A DNA stretch of 60,000 nt from Cryptomeria japonica (GCF_030272615.1 NC_081406.1:470634400-470694399), one strand, 5' to 3'; counted from the first letter of the stretch, positions 37,901 through 49,320 are shown. Program-made: numbers and translations. Notes: generated by a model from the letters alone, not told the origin.

Positions 37901-38790
37901 AGGAAGAAAAGGATAAATTCATTTAGTTTGTCAAACAACACTCTATCCATTTCGTTTGGTCCTATGTGGATATACCAAGCTTATATTTAGAATTGGTGTT
38001 ACATCATTTACCCTTGCTACTAGGAATTAAACCATACAAACAAAAGCTAAGAAAGATGCATCCATAGATTGCATTATGGGTTAAAATAGAACTTCAAAAG
38101 TTGTTGGATGTGGGCTTCATTTGACCTATTGACTATGCATAATGGATATCCAGTCAGGTACCTGTGACTAAGCCCACTGGGGGAATAAGAATTTGTACCG
38201 ACTTTCGAGATCTAAACAAAACATGTCCTAAGGATGATTTCCCATTACCCAACATAGATATGATAGTTTAATTAACTGCTAGGAATAAAATGCTTTCATT
38301 AATGGATGGTTTCTTGGGATATAAATAGATTAGGATTGCACTAGAAGATCAACACAAGATGACATTTACCTGTCCATAGTGAACATACTACTGGAACGCC
38401 ATGCCGTTTGGTCTTAATAATGTAGGAGCAACATATCAAAGGGCTACGACGACACTATTTCATGACATGATCCATAATATCATGGAAGAATATGTGGATG
38501 ATCTACTAGCTAAATCACAAATGAGAGAAGGTCATCTTGAAGTTCTTGCAAAGATATTTGATTGATTAGAGAAGTACAATGTCAGGATAAACCCAAAAAA
38601 GTGTGTGTTTGGTTTAACAATAGGCAAATTTTTAGTGTTTATTGTGTCTAACCGAGGAATTGAAGTAGATCCTGCAAAGGTCAAAGCAATCATGGATATG
38701 CAACCTCCATCAACACTTAAGTAGTTAAGATGGTTACAAGGAAGACTACAGTCCATAAGGAGATTCATAGCACAACTAGCAGATAAATGT
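37901..38790 (+). pseudogene. Inner Tat reverse transcriptase
   Basis: In the same frame: VPVTKPTGGIRICTDFRDLNKTCPKDDFPLPNID (38158-38260), LMDGFLGYK, MPFGLNNVGATYQRATTTLFHDM, the active site EEYVDDLLAKS (YVDD at 38491-38502), INPKKCVFGLTIGKFLVFIVSNRGIEVDP and LQGRLQSIRRFIAQLADKCHPF. Some ten stops break it; nearly all are TAG, TAA or TGA at places where the family has Gln, Trp or Arg. Confidence 0.9.
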
Positions 38791-39360
38791 CATCCATTCT
38801 AGTATTTACTTAGAAAAGGAGTTACCTTCAAATGGACAGAACAATGCCAAGAAGGTTTCCAAGCTTTAAAATATTATCTTCTGAATACTCCTATGTTAGT
38901 TCCACCTACTCCAATAAAACCCCTATTACTATATATATCAACAACAAACTCATCTTTAGGAGCCTTGTTGACACAACATTATGATCAAGGAAAGGAAAGA
39001 GCAATCTACTAAATAAGTAGAACCTTAATTGGATATAAGCTTAATTACACTCCTATAGAACGAGCATGTCTAGCAGTGATTTTCGCATCTCATAAACTTA
39101 GACATTATGTGCTGAGTCACAAAGTACAACTCATTGCATGCTTTGATCCACTCAAATATTTGTTAAGTAGAGCAACATTGACTGGAAGATTGGCTAAGTG
39201 GGTCATGATTTTAAGTGAGTTTGATATAGAGTATGTGGACATAAAGACAATCAAAGGGCAGATTATAGCAGATCAGTTAGCAGAGGCTCCCCTGCAAGGT
39301 AGTCACCTGCTACTAATAGACTTTCCTGATGATTTTGTGTTTACATTGGCAACATCTACC
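38791..39360 (+). pseudogene. Inner Tat RNase H (first, connection type)
   Basis: After RT, FKWTEQCQEGFQALKYYLLNTPMLVPPTP, LLLYISTTNSSLGALLTQ and YTPIERACLAVIFASHKLRHYVLSHKVQLIACFDPLKYLLSRATLTGRLAKWVMILSEFDIEYV form the Ty3/gypsy RNase H region. It then runs into KGQIIADQLAEAPLQ, the usual linker before the second RNase H of Tat elements. Confidence 0.86.
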
Positions 39361-39790
39361 ATGTGGAAATTATACTTTGATGGGTCCTAAACAAATCTTG
39401 GAGCTGGAGCTGGGACTGTTTTCATCATCCCTCAAGGTGATTCTAACCCTAAGTCATTCAGAATAAATTTTCCCTGTACGAACAACATAGCTGAATATGA
39501 AGCTCTCATCATAGGACTTCGTACCGTTGTACAATGGAGGATAAAAGAATTACAAGTCTGCGATGACTCGCAACTGATTGTAAATTAAGTCAATGACGAC
39601 TACAACACAAAAGATGATAAACTGCTGCCCTATAAATAAATGGTAGAAGATTACAAAGAACATTTCAGTAACATCACTTTTGAACAGATTCCAAGGATGC
39701 AAAACAAGGCAGCCAACGCCATGGCTATAGTAGGGTCTCTACTAAATATACATAATAATGAAACTCAGTTTGAGTTTATTATAGAATAAT
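39361..39790 (+). pseudogene. Inner Tat second RNase H (archaeal-type)
   Basis: WKLYFDGS (first Asp), GAGAGTVFIIPQGD, NNIAEYEALIIGLR (Glu), LQVCDDSQLIVN (Asp) and IPRMQNKAANAMA are the signature of the extra archaeal-type RNase H placed between gypsy RNase H and integrase. Among plant gypsy elements this second domain marks the Tat lineage. Stops at about 39388, 39586 and 39637 replace Gln codons. Confidence 0.85.
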
Positions 39791-41106
39791 TGATGATACC
39801 GACATATGAGATTCCCTCATCAGAATATGTATGTGCAATTGTGGGTCTGGAATCCCCATGGTATAATGAGATATACACATACTTACATACTTAGTATATG
39901 TCTCTTGACTTGTCTAGAAATCAAAAGAAAACTCTGATTCGTCAGGTATCTAGACACACTATTATTGCTGACATATTGTATAGAAAAGGATTTGACGAAA
40001 CCCTTCTCTGATGTCTTGATGAAAGAGAAGCACAACTTTCCCTAAAAGAGGTACATAATGGAATTTATGGGGCATATCAAAGTGGCCCGCCACTATCAAA
40101 GAAATTGTTAAGAACATGATACTATTGGCCAACTATGGAAAAGGATGCAAATAAATATGTACAAGAATGTAAACAATGTCAAATGCATGGATACCTCATT
40201 CATGCACTGACACAATATCTTCAACCTATTACAAAACCATGGCCATTTTCACAATGGGGGTTAGATCTAGTTGGTAAAGTCAATCCTACTTCTTCCAATG
40301 GGAACAAATCCATCTTAATAGCTACTGAGTATTTTACCAAATGGGTTGAGGCAATTCCCCTTACATATACCACTGGTAAGAAAATAGCAAAATTCATGCT
40401 TAATTATATTATCTGCTGGTACGGGATTCCAATGTGCATAGTGATAGACAATGGACGTTCATTCAAAAATCAAGAAATGAGAGAATTGTCTGAAAAATTT
40501 CAAATAGAACAGAGATTTGCAACACCATATTATCCGCAAAGCAATGGACAAGCAGAGGCAACAAACAAGACAATATTGAAGATCCTAAAGAAAGTTGTCA
40601 CTAACGTGGGATGGGACTGACATCTCTAGTTAAATCCTGCTCTTTGGGCTTACAGAATAGGAGTACGCACCCCTACAAGAGAAACACCATATTCCTTGGT
40701 CTATGGTACAAAAACAATACTACCTATTGAAATAGAACTACCGTGTTTAAGAGTCTCCTTAAAAAACATCATATCAAAGGAAGACTATCGGGTTGCAATA
40801 TTACAAGAGCTGGAAACACTCAATGAAAAGAGACAAACTGCTTTCAATCATTTGCAAGGTTACTAGAAAAAATTGAGAAGGATTTACAGTAAATGAGTAC
40901 GCCCAAGGAATTTTGAAGCGGGGGATCTAGTTCTCAAGGAGAACCAAAGGAACCTAGCGGAACGAGAAAAGCCAGGAAAGTTTGAACCTAACTGGCTAGG
41001 TCCTTTTATCATAACAAGGGTTATAGGAAATGGAGCATACAATTTGGCTACCATGGAGGGAGATCCACTTCCTGACCCTATGAACAACATGCACCTTAAA
41101 CGATAG
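39791..41106 (+). pseudogene. Inner Tat integrase
   Basis: Zinc-binding part VHNGIYGAYQSG...CKQCQMHG (about 40050-40190), with the second His replaced by Tyr. The catalytic core has WGLDLVGKV (Asp), CIVIDNGRSF (Asp) and YPQSNGQAEATNKTILKIL (Glu), open at 40135-40620. The C-terminal part reads RNFEAGDLVLKE, PNWLGPFIITRVIGNGAYNLATMEGDPLPDPMNNMHLKR and stops at 41104-41106. No chromodomain follows, as expected for Tat. Confidence 0.88.
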
Positions 41107-43379
41107 TATATCTAAGGGCTGGGTTAGTTTAGGTTTTATTTTCCGCATTGCATATCATTTTTCTTCAAAGCATTGCATCGCATATAGTTTCCTTTTCAAA
41201 TGCATTGCATTCATAAAGTTTCTACATTAGCATATAACAGTATCAATAAAATAAGGTAATTGTCCAAGTTTATCATCCGTTTACATTTAAGAGAAACAAG
41301 GATCATCTCCTTTCTTAGATATTCAGTCATGAAGTCTTTGAGGTCCTAAGGTCATTCATTTTCAACATCACCCTGTGAGGACACTTTACTTATGGTTGGG
41401 TAGTAATTTCACTATTTGAGACTTGTTAACCCAAAATCTATCGATTTCTATATCTCAAACACATTAACAAAATCTCTAATTCATTCTAGACACCTAGTTG
41501 ATCATATGACTAGTGAAAAATCTAAAATTCTACTTCAGTGCCGTTGTAATTGTCACACCCAAGTAGGTTTCATTACTTACAAGTCAAGGCAAGAAAATAT
41601 AAAAAAGAAAAAGAGCTATGCCAAATATTCATCTCAAGGCAAAATAGCAATGATATATAACTCAAATATCATGCATACAAAGTGCGACAAAAAGCTTGAC
41701 TATGGGAACATGTGAGTAACTCCATTAGGGCTATGAACGCCTATTGTCAATGGAGCAATATTTGAGAAATTCCAGTCTATAACCTCATTGGAGCTCTAAA
41801 AGCTTGCTGGCAGCAAGGCTCTATTCAGGATGCTTTTGAAGTTAGGATAATCCACGTAGCTAGTCATATAGGATTCTAAGGATCTTTAGCGAACACAAGA
41901 GCAAGAATTAACTTATTTGCACACACATGGGTGAAAGAAGATCAAAGTTTCAAGAACCAATGGGGAAGTTTTCTGCATCTCTATTTGTAAATCCTAGTCA
42001 CTAAGTGTGTTAATTTGGATGTTCCAAGGGACCTTAAGGATCGATTGACTGCTTATCTACTAAATGTTTTGTACTTCCAATTCAATTGGTTTATTACAAC
42101 ATGCTAAATAAACACAGTCATCCTTGTTCAAATAAGAAATGCATATTCATCATGCATATTGCATTAACATAGGTCATGTCAAAAATTCATTATCTCCACA
42201 TGCATTCTGCACATCATCATGTCACATAGGTATGCACACTAGGGGCATAACTGAAAAATCATACCAAAAAAATCATATAAAGTCCTAAAAAAATCCTAAA
42301 AAATCATATAAAGTCCTAAAAAAATCCTAAGAATCATAAAAAAGTCCTGCAAAAATCCAAAAAGCATTGGAAAATATTTCAAAAATCCAAAAACAGTGAA
42401 AAACATAAAATCCAAAAAAAAAACAACAAATATGATCTTGAAAAAATACCAAAAACAACAAATATGATCCTGAAAAAATACAAAAATAGTGAAAAGCATT
42501 AAAATACCAAAAAACATTCAAAAAATGTCTTGAAAAAATTATCAAAAACATTCAAATATGATCTTGAAAAATAAAATCCAAAAACATTTAAATATCAATC
42601 CATAAAATCCAAAAACAATAAAAAATCAACCAATAAAAAAAATTGCAACAAAATGTCTCACAAGAAACAAACACCCTAGTAGATATCCAGCAAACACTTT
42701 GCACGTAGTCAACAAAGGATATGACTATCCATTCAAACATCTGCAATCAACTGATCAAACTGTCTTATCAATCATATCATATCCATATCAAGTGATCATT
42801 ATCTTGTCTTAAACAAAAGATGATACACTCAAAACTAGACAGGTCAGTCTTAAATGGGGTCCACAACTTTCTGAGATCAAACATTATCAACCATGACATC
42901 AAGCAAATGAGAACGAAGGCACGAGGTCAGTATAGCTTCTGAATTTTGTCCGGGTTAGTCTTTATCTTTTATCGTTTGGCGACAGATCATGTTCCTATGC
43001 TACTCAAGGATGTCCACAAGTGACTAGAGGAGGCATGATGGGCATCATCTTTTTCTTTGTTTGCTATTTGTGGTGTGAGCCAATGAAGTTCTAGGGAAAT
43101 TGCTCTAGTGGGTGTCTGTGATAGGAGCATTCAGCTAGTAGAAACCATTCATTCATCATTATATCATAAATCATGTAGAAACCATTGCATTCATAACATT
43201 ATTCATAAATCATATAGACATGCATCACATAACTCATAGGATCATATAACATACATAGAAAACAAGACATAATAGATCTCTGCCAAAAAACTGCATATCA
43301 TATATATATAACTCAAAAATGGTAATGTATCCAAATACAATAATCATAAACAAGCCCGAAGGTTCAGATAACATGATCT
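41107..43379. other. Spacer between pol and the PMD gene of the inner Tat element
   Basis: 2.3 kb without protein. 41140-41240 has GCATTGCAT words. 42240-42660 is an A-rich tract of AAAATCCAAAAA/CATTGAAAA-type units, the counterpart of the T-rich tract in the outer spacer. 43140-43330 has ATCATAT/CATAA-rich DNA similar to 29420-29530 in the outer element. Confidence 0.65.
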
Positions 43380-45278
43380 AAATGTCTCAACCAACACTGC
43401 CTCTGTCAACAGGTGGATCTTTCCCGCTAGATCCTACCCCAGGATGGACCCATGACACCACCACCGCTGGTCCTCCATGTAGAAGTCCTACTGGAACCAG
43501 AATGACCTCTAAGCTCACTAAATCTAGGAGCTCTCTGTCCCTCAAGTACAATGTCTTAGTAGAGCTATCGATAATAAAAAGCCTCTTGTGCAGCATAATA
43601 GAGTCTAACAAATTGTCTGCGTGCATCAGTACCTGGACAAAAATGCTGATCATAGGCAGCTTGAATCATCTGCAACCATCTAACTGCCTCCTCTCTCTCT
43701 GGAGATGATCTCTCTTAGTCTCTAATGCACCATAGTCTCTACAAAATTCCTCCCGCTACACAGCTCGTCGTTGCCTAAGTCTGGCAACCTCGTCCTCTAG
43801 ACTCTAGATCTGCGCTCTGTGAATTTGTGGATCATCATAATCTCCATCACCACCCTTTCCTCCTCCCCCCTCTATAGTAGGCATGTCCTCTAGCTCTGAC
43901 ATATCATTATCAACCTCGTCCTCACTGCTCGATGACTATGAAGAATCATGTCATCTTCGCTGCTCATAGACTCGATGTATCCAACAATGTCTACGTCCTC
44001 CTCTCCTCCCTCATCTTCTCCACCCTCCTCTCCTCCTCCTCCCTCTCCTCCACTGTCGTCTCCCCTCCTCTCCCCCATGTCAATCCTCAGTCGTTGTCTA
44101 GGATGGCGTATCTGCTGCACTATGATCAGAATGGTCAGATCAGTCAGTGGAATAGGCCTATGTCTGGCCCACCATGCATCATACTCAAGAGTAGTCCCTA
44201 GATTTGCTACACCTACACTCCAATCCCAATGTAATGCCCGAAGAACATAAAACTCGACAACCACAACATGTGGCTATATGCATACACCCCAATTAGAAAC
44301 CTCACGAGAAACATGAGAAAAGTACACTGTAACAACATGTGTCACCTGTATTTCTCCAAATTATCTGACTACCCATCCTGGAAGAGACATATCAATAATC
44401 CTCTGAGACTCAACGGTCCTTCCAATAAGATCTCTCTACTATCTGCAAAAAGGCAAATGTTGTGCATAATTTTCCCAACCGGGGCAATCTAAATTTGGTC
44501 TCCAAGTGAAATACTGCAAGATATCAAGCTGATGTCGCTAGTACAAGGTGTTAGCCAAACCCCTGTGTCTAATACCAGGTGTGTATCTGTACGCATAAGG
44601 CTCATCAGGTTGCAAGTCAACATGAAAAATTGGTCTAGAGATAGAAATGTGCTCCCACGCCCAAGTATGGAGCAATGTCACACCACAAATGATCAATTGG
44701 TATCCTAGGTATACAATGTTATGCATCTGATAATAAACGATGGCTAAAAGACAAGGACCCCAAGCATATACTCGATGATGAACAATCATATCATGGAGCA
44801 CTCTACCCCATCCAACTGGAAAGCCATAACATCATGTGTCAAGAATCAACAAACCACCTACGATACTGCATAATACTATAGTAAGATCATCATAGTCCAA
44901 TCGAGCCCAAGGGATATCATAATGACCACTGATCTATAAATCCTGCTCCTCACACTCAAAAAGGGCACACTTTCCAGCAATGCCATCATCATGATCATAT
45001 ATAACTCTCGCACCATGGATGGGAATATGAAGTATACGCCAAACATCCTCTAAGGTAATGGATGCCTCACCAGTAGGAAGATGGAAGGAACATGTCTCAG
45101 AATGCCACCGCTCTACTGACGCTATAATCAAGGCCCTGTTGGCCGTAACCTCTGGCAAATGTAAAACATGATATAAACCTAGATGTTGGATATGTGCAAT
45201 CTCCTCATCAAGTAAATCAACTTGAAGATCAAGTCCACTGGGTCTGCTCTGTCGATAGTATAACACTCCAATATTCTC
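43380..45278 (-). pseudogene. Antisense plant mobile domain (PMD) gene of the inner Tat element
   Basis: Antisense to gag-pol and located between integrase and the forward LTR. The exon probably starts at 45278, just after a TTTCTTTGTGTAG acceptor; its frame begins ENIGVLYYRQSRPSG without an ATG, implying an upstream exon. The PMD core: LHLPEVTANRALIIASVERWHSETCSFHLPTGEASITLEDVWRILHIPIHGARV. Then GWGRVLHDMIVHHRVYAWGPCLLAIVYYQMHNI, WRPNLDCPGWENY and VEFYVLRALHWDW are typical of PMD-C proteins. A Gly/Glu-rich acidic stretch (about 44060-43990) and a charged region follow; the tail shifts frame near 43650. There are about six stops, so it is inactive. The outer element has the same domain order. 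Confidence 0.8.
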
Positions 45279-45853
45279 CTACACAAAGAAAACATTGAAA
45301 ATGTTAGATATCGGATAACGAGATTACAAAAAATTATCAAAAAGCATGACAAAAATTTCAATTACAAATGAATGCATGAAGTTAAATACTTATGCATGAC
45401 ATTTAACACTATTGCGGTACAATTAATGCTTATGGGTAATAATTACAACGAATGCGTAGCATTTACAACTAATGCGTGAATAGATAAATGAATGGGTGAA
45501 GTTACATACTTATGCGTGACACTTAAGTTTTTGCTGTACATTTAGAGTGTTTGCATGACACTTTAAACTAATGTGTTAAAACTGACAGGTGTATGCGTGA
45601 TGAGTAAAAATTAGCTCTCTGGAAAATTTTGAAAAACTTGCAAAAAACAGGCAAAAAATCAGCCAGAAATTTAGAAAAATACCATGCCGCTAGTCCCCAG
45701 AGGTCTTTGATAAGAACATACTCAGTTAGACAATTGCACTCGAGCCCTATAGCCAACCGCGATGATCAACTACTTGCAGGAAAGCAAAAAAATTCGCAAG
45801 GATCGCTAAGAACTCACCATAATGCAAATGAGCAAATGAAAAGCTAAAATCTC
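45279..45853 (-). other. 5' leader/intron region of the inner PMD gene
   Basis: Between the TATA box and the PMD exon. Candidate splice donors are ATG|GTGAGT (near 45818) and CATG|GTATTT (near 45684); the acceptor is at 45279-45280. An array of ATGCGTGA/CTTATGCGT words (45370-45600) forms a loose tandem repeat within the putative intron. Confidence 0.45.
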
Positions 45854-45861
45854 TATTTATA
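45854..45861 (-). promoter_or_regulatory. TATA box of the inner antisense PMD gene
   Basis: On the minus strand GAGCTATAAATAGAG is a textbook plant TATA box. It faces the PMD gene and points away from the adjacent LTR. Its counterpart in the outer element is at 26856-26863. Confidence 0.62.
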
Positions 45862-46122
45862 GCTCAAAATTAGGGTTTTTTCCCACACCGACACCTGTGG
45901 TCCCCGTCAAATTCAAACAAATCATAGGCTTCTCAAACGATCTCGAAATTGCATGAAAATTCACACGATTTCTCATTATACTTGTATAAAAAATATGGTC
46001 TCAATTTCCGAATTTTTCGACCACCTTTTTCGAGGGGGCACATTTACACTATACAGTGGTACCAAGGCATACTGGGGCAGAATTTTTTCGTTTTCTTTGA
46101 TACAACATCGTTCTGACTTTGT

Positions 46123-46138
46123 CTCAAAGAGGGGCAAA
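46123..46138 (+). other. Polypurine tract of the inner Tat element
   Basis: CTCAAAGAGGGGCAAA lies immediately before the LTR start TGTAGACACC, as in the outer element. Confidence 0.82.
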
Positions 46139-47360
46139 TGTAGACACCTAAAAATGTCTCATTGATCATGTACTAATTATTCCTTTAATTGATTAAATAA
46201 TTCTTTAATTCTTTAATTAAGTTAATTAATCTTATTCTTCTAATTTCATATTTACTAATTATTCTATTTCCAATTCTGTCATCATTTAATCATTTTTCTA
46301 ATGTTAATTAAATATTTATTATTTAATTAATTCTGATTAATTCCCCAATTTAAATAATCTTTATTATTTAAATAAATTACTTTTCAATTTCTATCTCTCT
46401 TCAATTAATCATTAAACCCTTTTCTAAGTATTAATTAAATATTTATTATTTAATTAATTGTGATTTTATTCCTTTAATTTAAATAATCTTTATTGTTTAA
46501 TTAAATTCAATTTCTAAATAATTAAATAGTTTCTTTAAATTATTTAATTAACTAATTAATTCTTCTAATTTCATTTAATTTCATTCAAATTCATAATTAT
46601 TTTAATTTCTTCCAATTTCAAATACATGTGCATGATTTCAAAAATCAAATCAAAAATCAAAGTCAAGATCTAAAGATATTCAAATACTAAATTGAATTTA
46701 TTTTAAATTCAATTTAGTATTTGAATTAAAATCTCATGCAAAGATTAAATTGAAAATCCAAGTTAACGTTCAAGCACATGCTAAATTAATTAATTCAATC
46801 AATTAATTAATTAAATGAATTATCTCTTCAATTTCTATTTCCATCTTTTAGATAGTTTTTTCTAAATAAAGCTCTCAATAAGCTTTCAATCAGTTAACTA
46901 TCTCCTCCTCTTTATTTCCTCCAATCATTCTTTTCATCTTTCAATCAACTTTTTACTCAATCGGTTGACTCATTTTATCTATTCAATCTATTTTGTTTCA
47001 CCTCCAATTCAGTAGTTCAACTATCAATCAACATGTGAGCTCACCTGAGTTCCACCTCTTAATCAATATGTTCTATCTTTCATTCAATCTCACCCAAATA
47101 TCTGTAGATTGAGCATTCAATCTCCCTTTACTTTGAATCACGAACTTTGAATCTTTGTGTCATTTGCAGGTTGCCAGTGTGATATCTGAGAGCCACCATA
47201 CCACAAAGAGAAGAAGAGCAATGTAAGCTATACATAGTCTTGGAATAGGGGGAATTGATTGATATATCTTATATTCCCGTTTCTTGCTTCTATGTTATTT
47301 CATTGTTTCTTTGTTTGAATTCTAATTAGGATAGGGATCCGTGATTTCCCTTTCATTCCT
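46139..47360 (+). repeat. LTR B (forward LTR after the PMD gene)
   Basis: Starts TGTAGACACCTAAAAATG right after the purine tract. It aligns with LTR A for the first kilobase apart from two small deletions. Its last part (TTTGCAGGTTGCCAGTG, GAGAGCCACCATACCACAAAG, TTCTAATTAGGATAGGGATCC) is absent from LTR A but present, inverted, in LTR C. The 3' boundary is approximate. Confidence 0.8.
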
Positions 47361-47390
47361 AGTTGATATTACATTTAATGAATTTATACA

Positions 47391-49052
47391 TGCGAAAATC
47401 ACGAATCCCCATCCTAATTAGAATTCAAACAAACAAACAATGAAATAACATAGAAGAAAGAAACATGAATATAAGATATATTAATTGATTCCCCCTATTC
47501 CAAGATTGCGTATAACTTCCATTACTCTTCTCCTCTTTGTGGTATGGTGGCTCTCAGATATCGCATTGGCAACCTGCAAATGACACAAAAATTCAAAGTT
47601 CGTGATTCAAAGTAAATGGAGATTGAATGCTCAATTTATAGATTATTGGAGAGGATTGATTGAAAGGTGGAACAAATTGATCAAGAGGTGGAACTCAGGT
47701 GAACTCACATGCTGATTGATAGTTGAACTACTGAATTGGAGGTGAAACATAATAGATTGAATATATAAAATGAGTCAGCTAGGAATGAAAGGGAAATCAC
47801 AAATCCATATCAAAAATTAGAATTCAAACAAACAAACAATGAAATAACACAAAAGCAAGAAACATGAATATAAGATATATCAATCAATTCCCCCTATTCC
47901 AAGACCGTGTATAGCTTCCATTGCTCTTCTTCTCTTTGTGGTATGGTGGCTCTCAGATATCGCGGTGGCAACTTGCAAATGACACAAAGATTCAAAGTCC
48001 ATGATTCAGAGTAAATGGAGATTGAATGCTCAATTTATAGATTTTTAGGTGAGATTGAATGAAAGATAGAACAAATTGATTAAGAGGTGGAACTCAGGTG
48101 AGCTCACATGCTGATTGATAGTTGAACTGTTGAATTGGAGGTGAAACAAAATAGATTGAATAGATAAAATGAGTCAACTGATTGAGAAAAAAGTTGTTTG
48201 AAAGATGAAAAAGAATGATTGGAGGAAATAAAGAGGAGGAGATAGTTAATTGATTGAAAGCTTATTAAGAGCTTTATTTAGAAAAAAACTAACTAAAAGA
48301 TGGAAATAGGAATTGAAGAGATAATTGATTTAATTATTAATTGATTGAATTAATTAATTTAGCATGTGCTTGAACTTTAACTTGGATTTTCAATTTAATC
48401 TTTGCATGAGATTTTAATTCAAATAATTGAATTTATTTTAAATTCAATTTAGTATTTGAATATCTTTAGAACTTTACTTTGATTTTCAATTTGATTTTTG
48501 AAATCATGCACATGTATTTGAAATTAAAAGAAATTAGATTAATTACGAATTTGAATGAAATTAAATGAAATTAGAAGAATTAATTAGTTAATTAAATGAA
48601 ATTAAATAAAATTAGAAGAATTAATTAGTTAATTAAAAAATTTAAAGAAACTATTTAATTATTTAGAAATTGAATTTAATTAAATAATAAAGATTATTTA
48701 AATTAAAGGAATAAAATCACAATTAATTAAATAATAAATATTTAATTAATATTTAGAAAAGGGTTTAATGATTAATTGAAGAAAGATAGAAATTAAAAAT
48801 TAATTAATTTAAATAATAAAGATTATTTAAATTGGGCAATTAATCAGAATTAATTAAATAATAAATATTTAATTAACATTAGAAAAATTGTTAAAATGAT
48901 TAAATAATGACAGAATTGGAAATAGAATAATTAGTAAGATGATGAGGAAATATGAAATTAGAAGAATAAAATTAACTTAATTAAAGAATTATTTAATCAA
49001 TTAGAGGAATAATTAGTACACGATCGATTAGACATTTTTCTAGGTGTCTATA
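47391..49052 (-). repeat. LTR C (inverted LTR, with duplicated 3' part)
   Basis: On the minus strand it begins TATAGACACCTAG (TG mutated to TA) at 49052 and runs leftward to about 47391. It shares with LTR A two small segments missing from LTR B (the CCTCATCATCTTAC stretch and a doubled CTAATTAACTAATTAATTCTT). Its 3' part is tandemly duplicated: 47391-47778 and 47779-48180 are about 390-bp copies. With LTR B it forms a head-to-head palindrome around a 30-bp spacer (47361-47390). Confidence 0.82.
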
Positions 49053-49057
49053 GTACT
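49053..49057. other. Target-site duplication (right copy) of the inner Tat element
   Basis: GTACT follows LTR C directly and matches 31147-31151 exactly. Beyond it the sequence resembles that left of the insertion (GCCTGTTTGCCAAGTTTTCAC here versus CACCTATTGGCCAGGTTTTCAC at 31120). Confidence 0.75.
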
Positions 49058-49320
49058 TTTGCCAAAGTGCCTGTTTGCCAAGTTTTCACTAAAGGGCAAA
49101 TGATTTTTCTTTAATTTTTTTTTTTTCATTTTTCATATTTTTTTCATTTTTTTTTCATGCAAGGCACCTGTTTGCTAGGTTCTTACCAAGGTTATGATTT
49201 TTTTCTTTTCAATTTTCTTTTTGTATTTTTTGACTGTTAAAAAAAAAAAAGTGTATTTTTTTCTTTTTTCAATTTTTTTTGCATTTTTTAGGGTCATATA
49301 GAAGAATTGCTGAAAATGAC
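49058..49320. other. Outer Tat spacer, pol-proximal end
   Basis: T-rich low-complexity DNA with two more copies of the GGCACCTGTTTGCCAGGTT-like unit (49067 and 49163). This is the continuation of the spacer at 29338-31146, separated from it by the inner element. Confidence 0.65.

Larger units (their letters stand above)
31152..49052 (+). mobile_element. Inner Tat-like Ty3/gypsy element with inverted right-end LTR
   Basis: 17.9-kb insertion. From left: U3-containing LTR (31152 on), tandem-repeat leader, gag-pol (33302-41106), spacer, antisense PMD gene (about 45278-43380), purine tract, forward LTR (46139-47360), then an inverted LTR (49052-47391). Identical GTACT repeats flank it. A dual RNase H, a large size and an antisense extra gene between integrase and 3' LTR are features of the Tat lineage (Retand/Ogre group). 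Both outer ends are LTR 5' (U3) ends, which is abnormal. Confidence 0.76.

Noticed and set aside
43932-44250. Ser/Pro-rich plus-strand frame
   Set aside because: It is the reverse of the Gly/Glu-rich stretch of the PMD gene; the PMD frame has domain homology.
46139-49052. Terminal inverted repeat DNA transposon or giant MITE
   Set aside because: The inverted arms are LTRs of the adjoining gypsy element (same start, purine tract and TATA), and the flanking duplication pairs with 31147, not with the inner end of LTR B.
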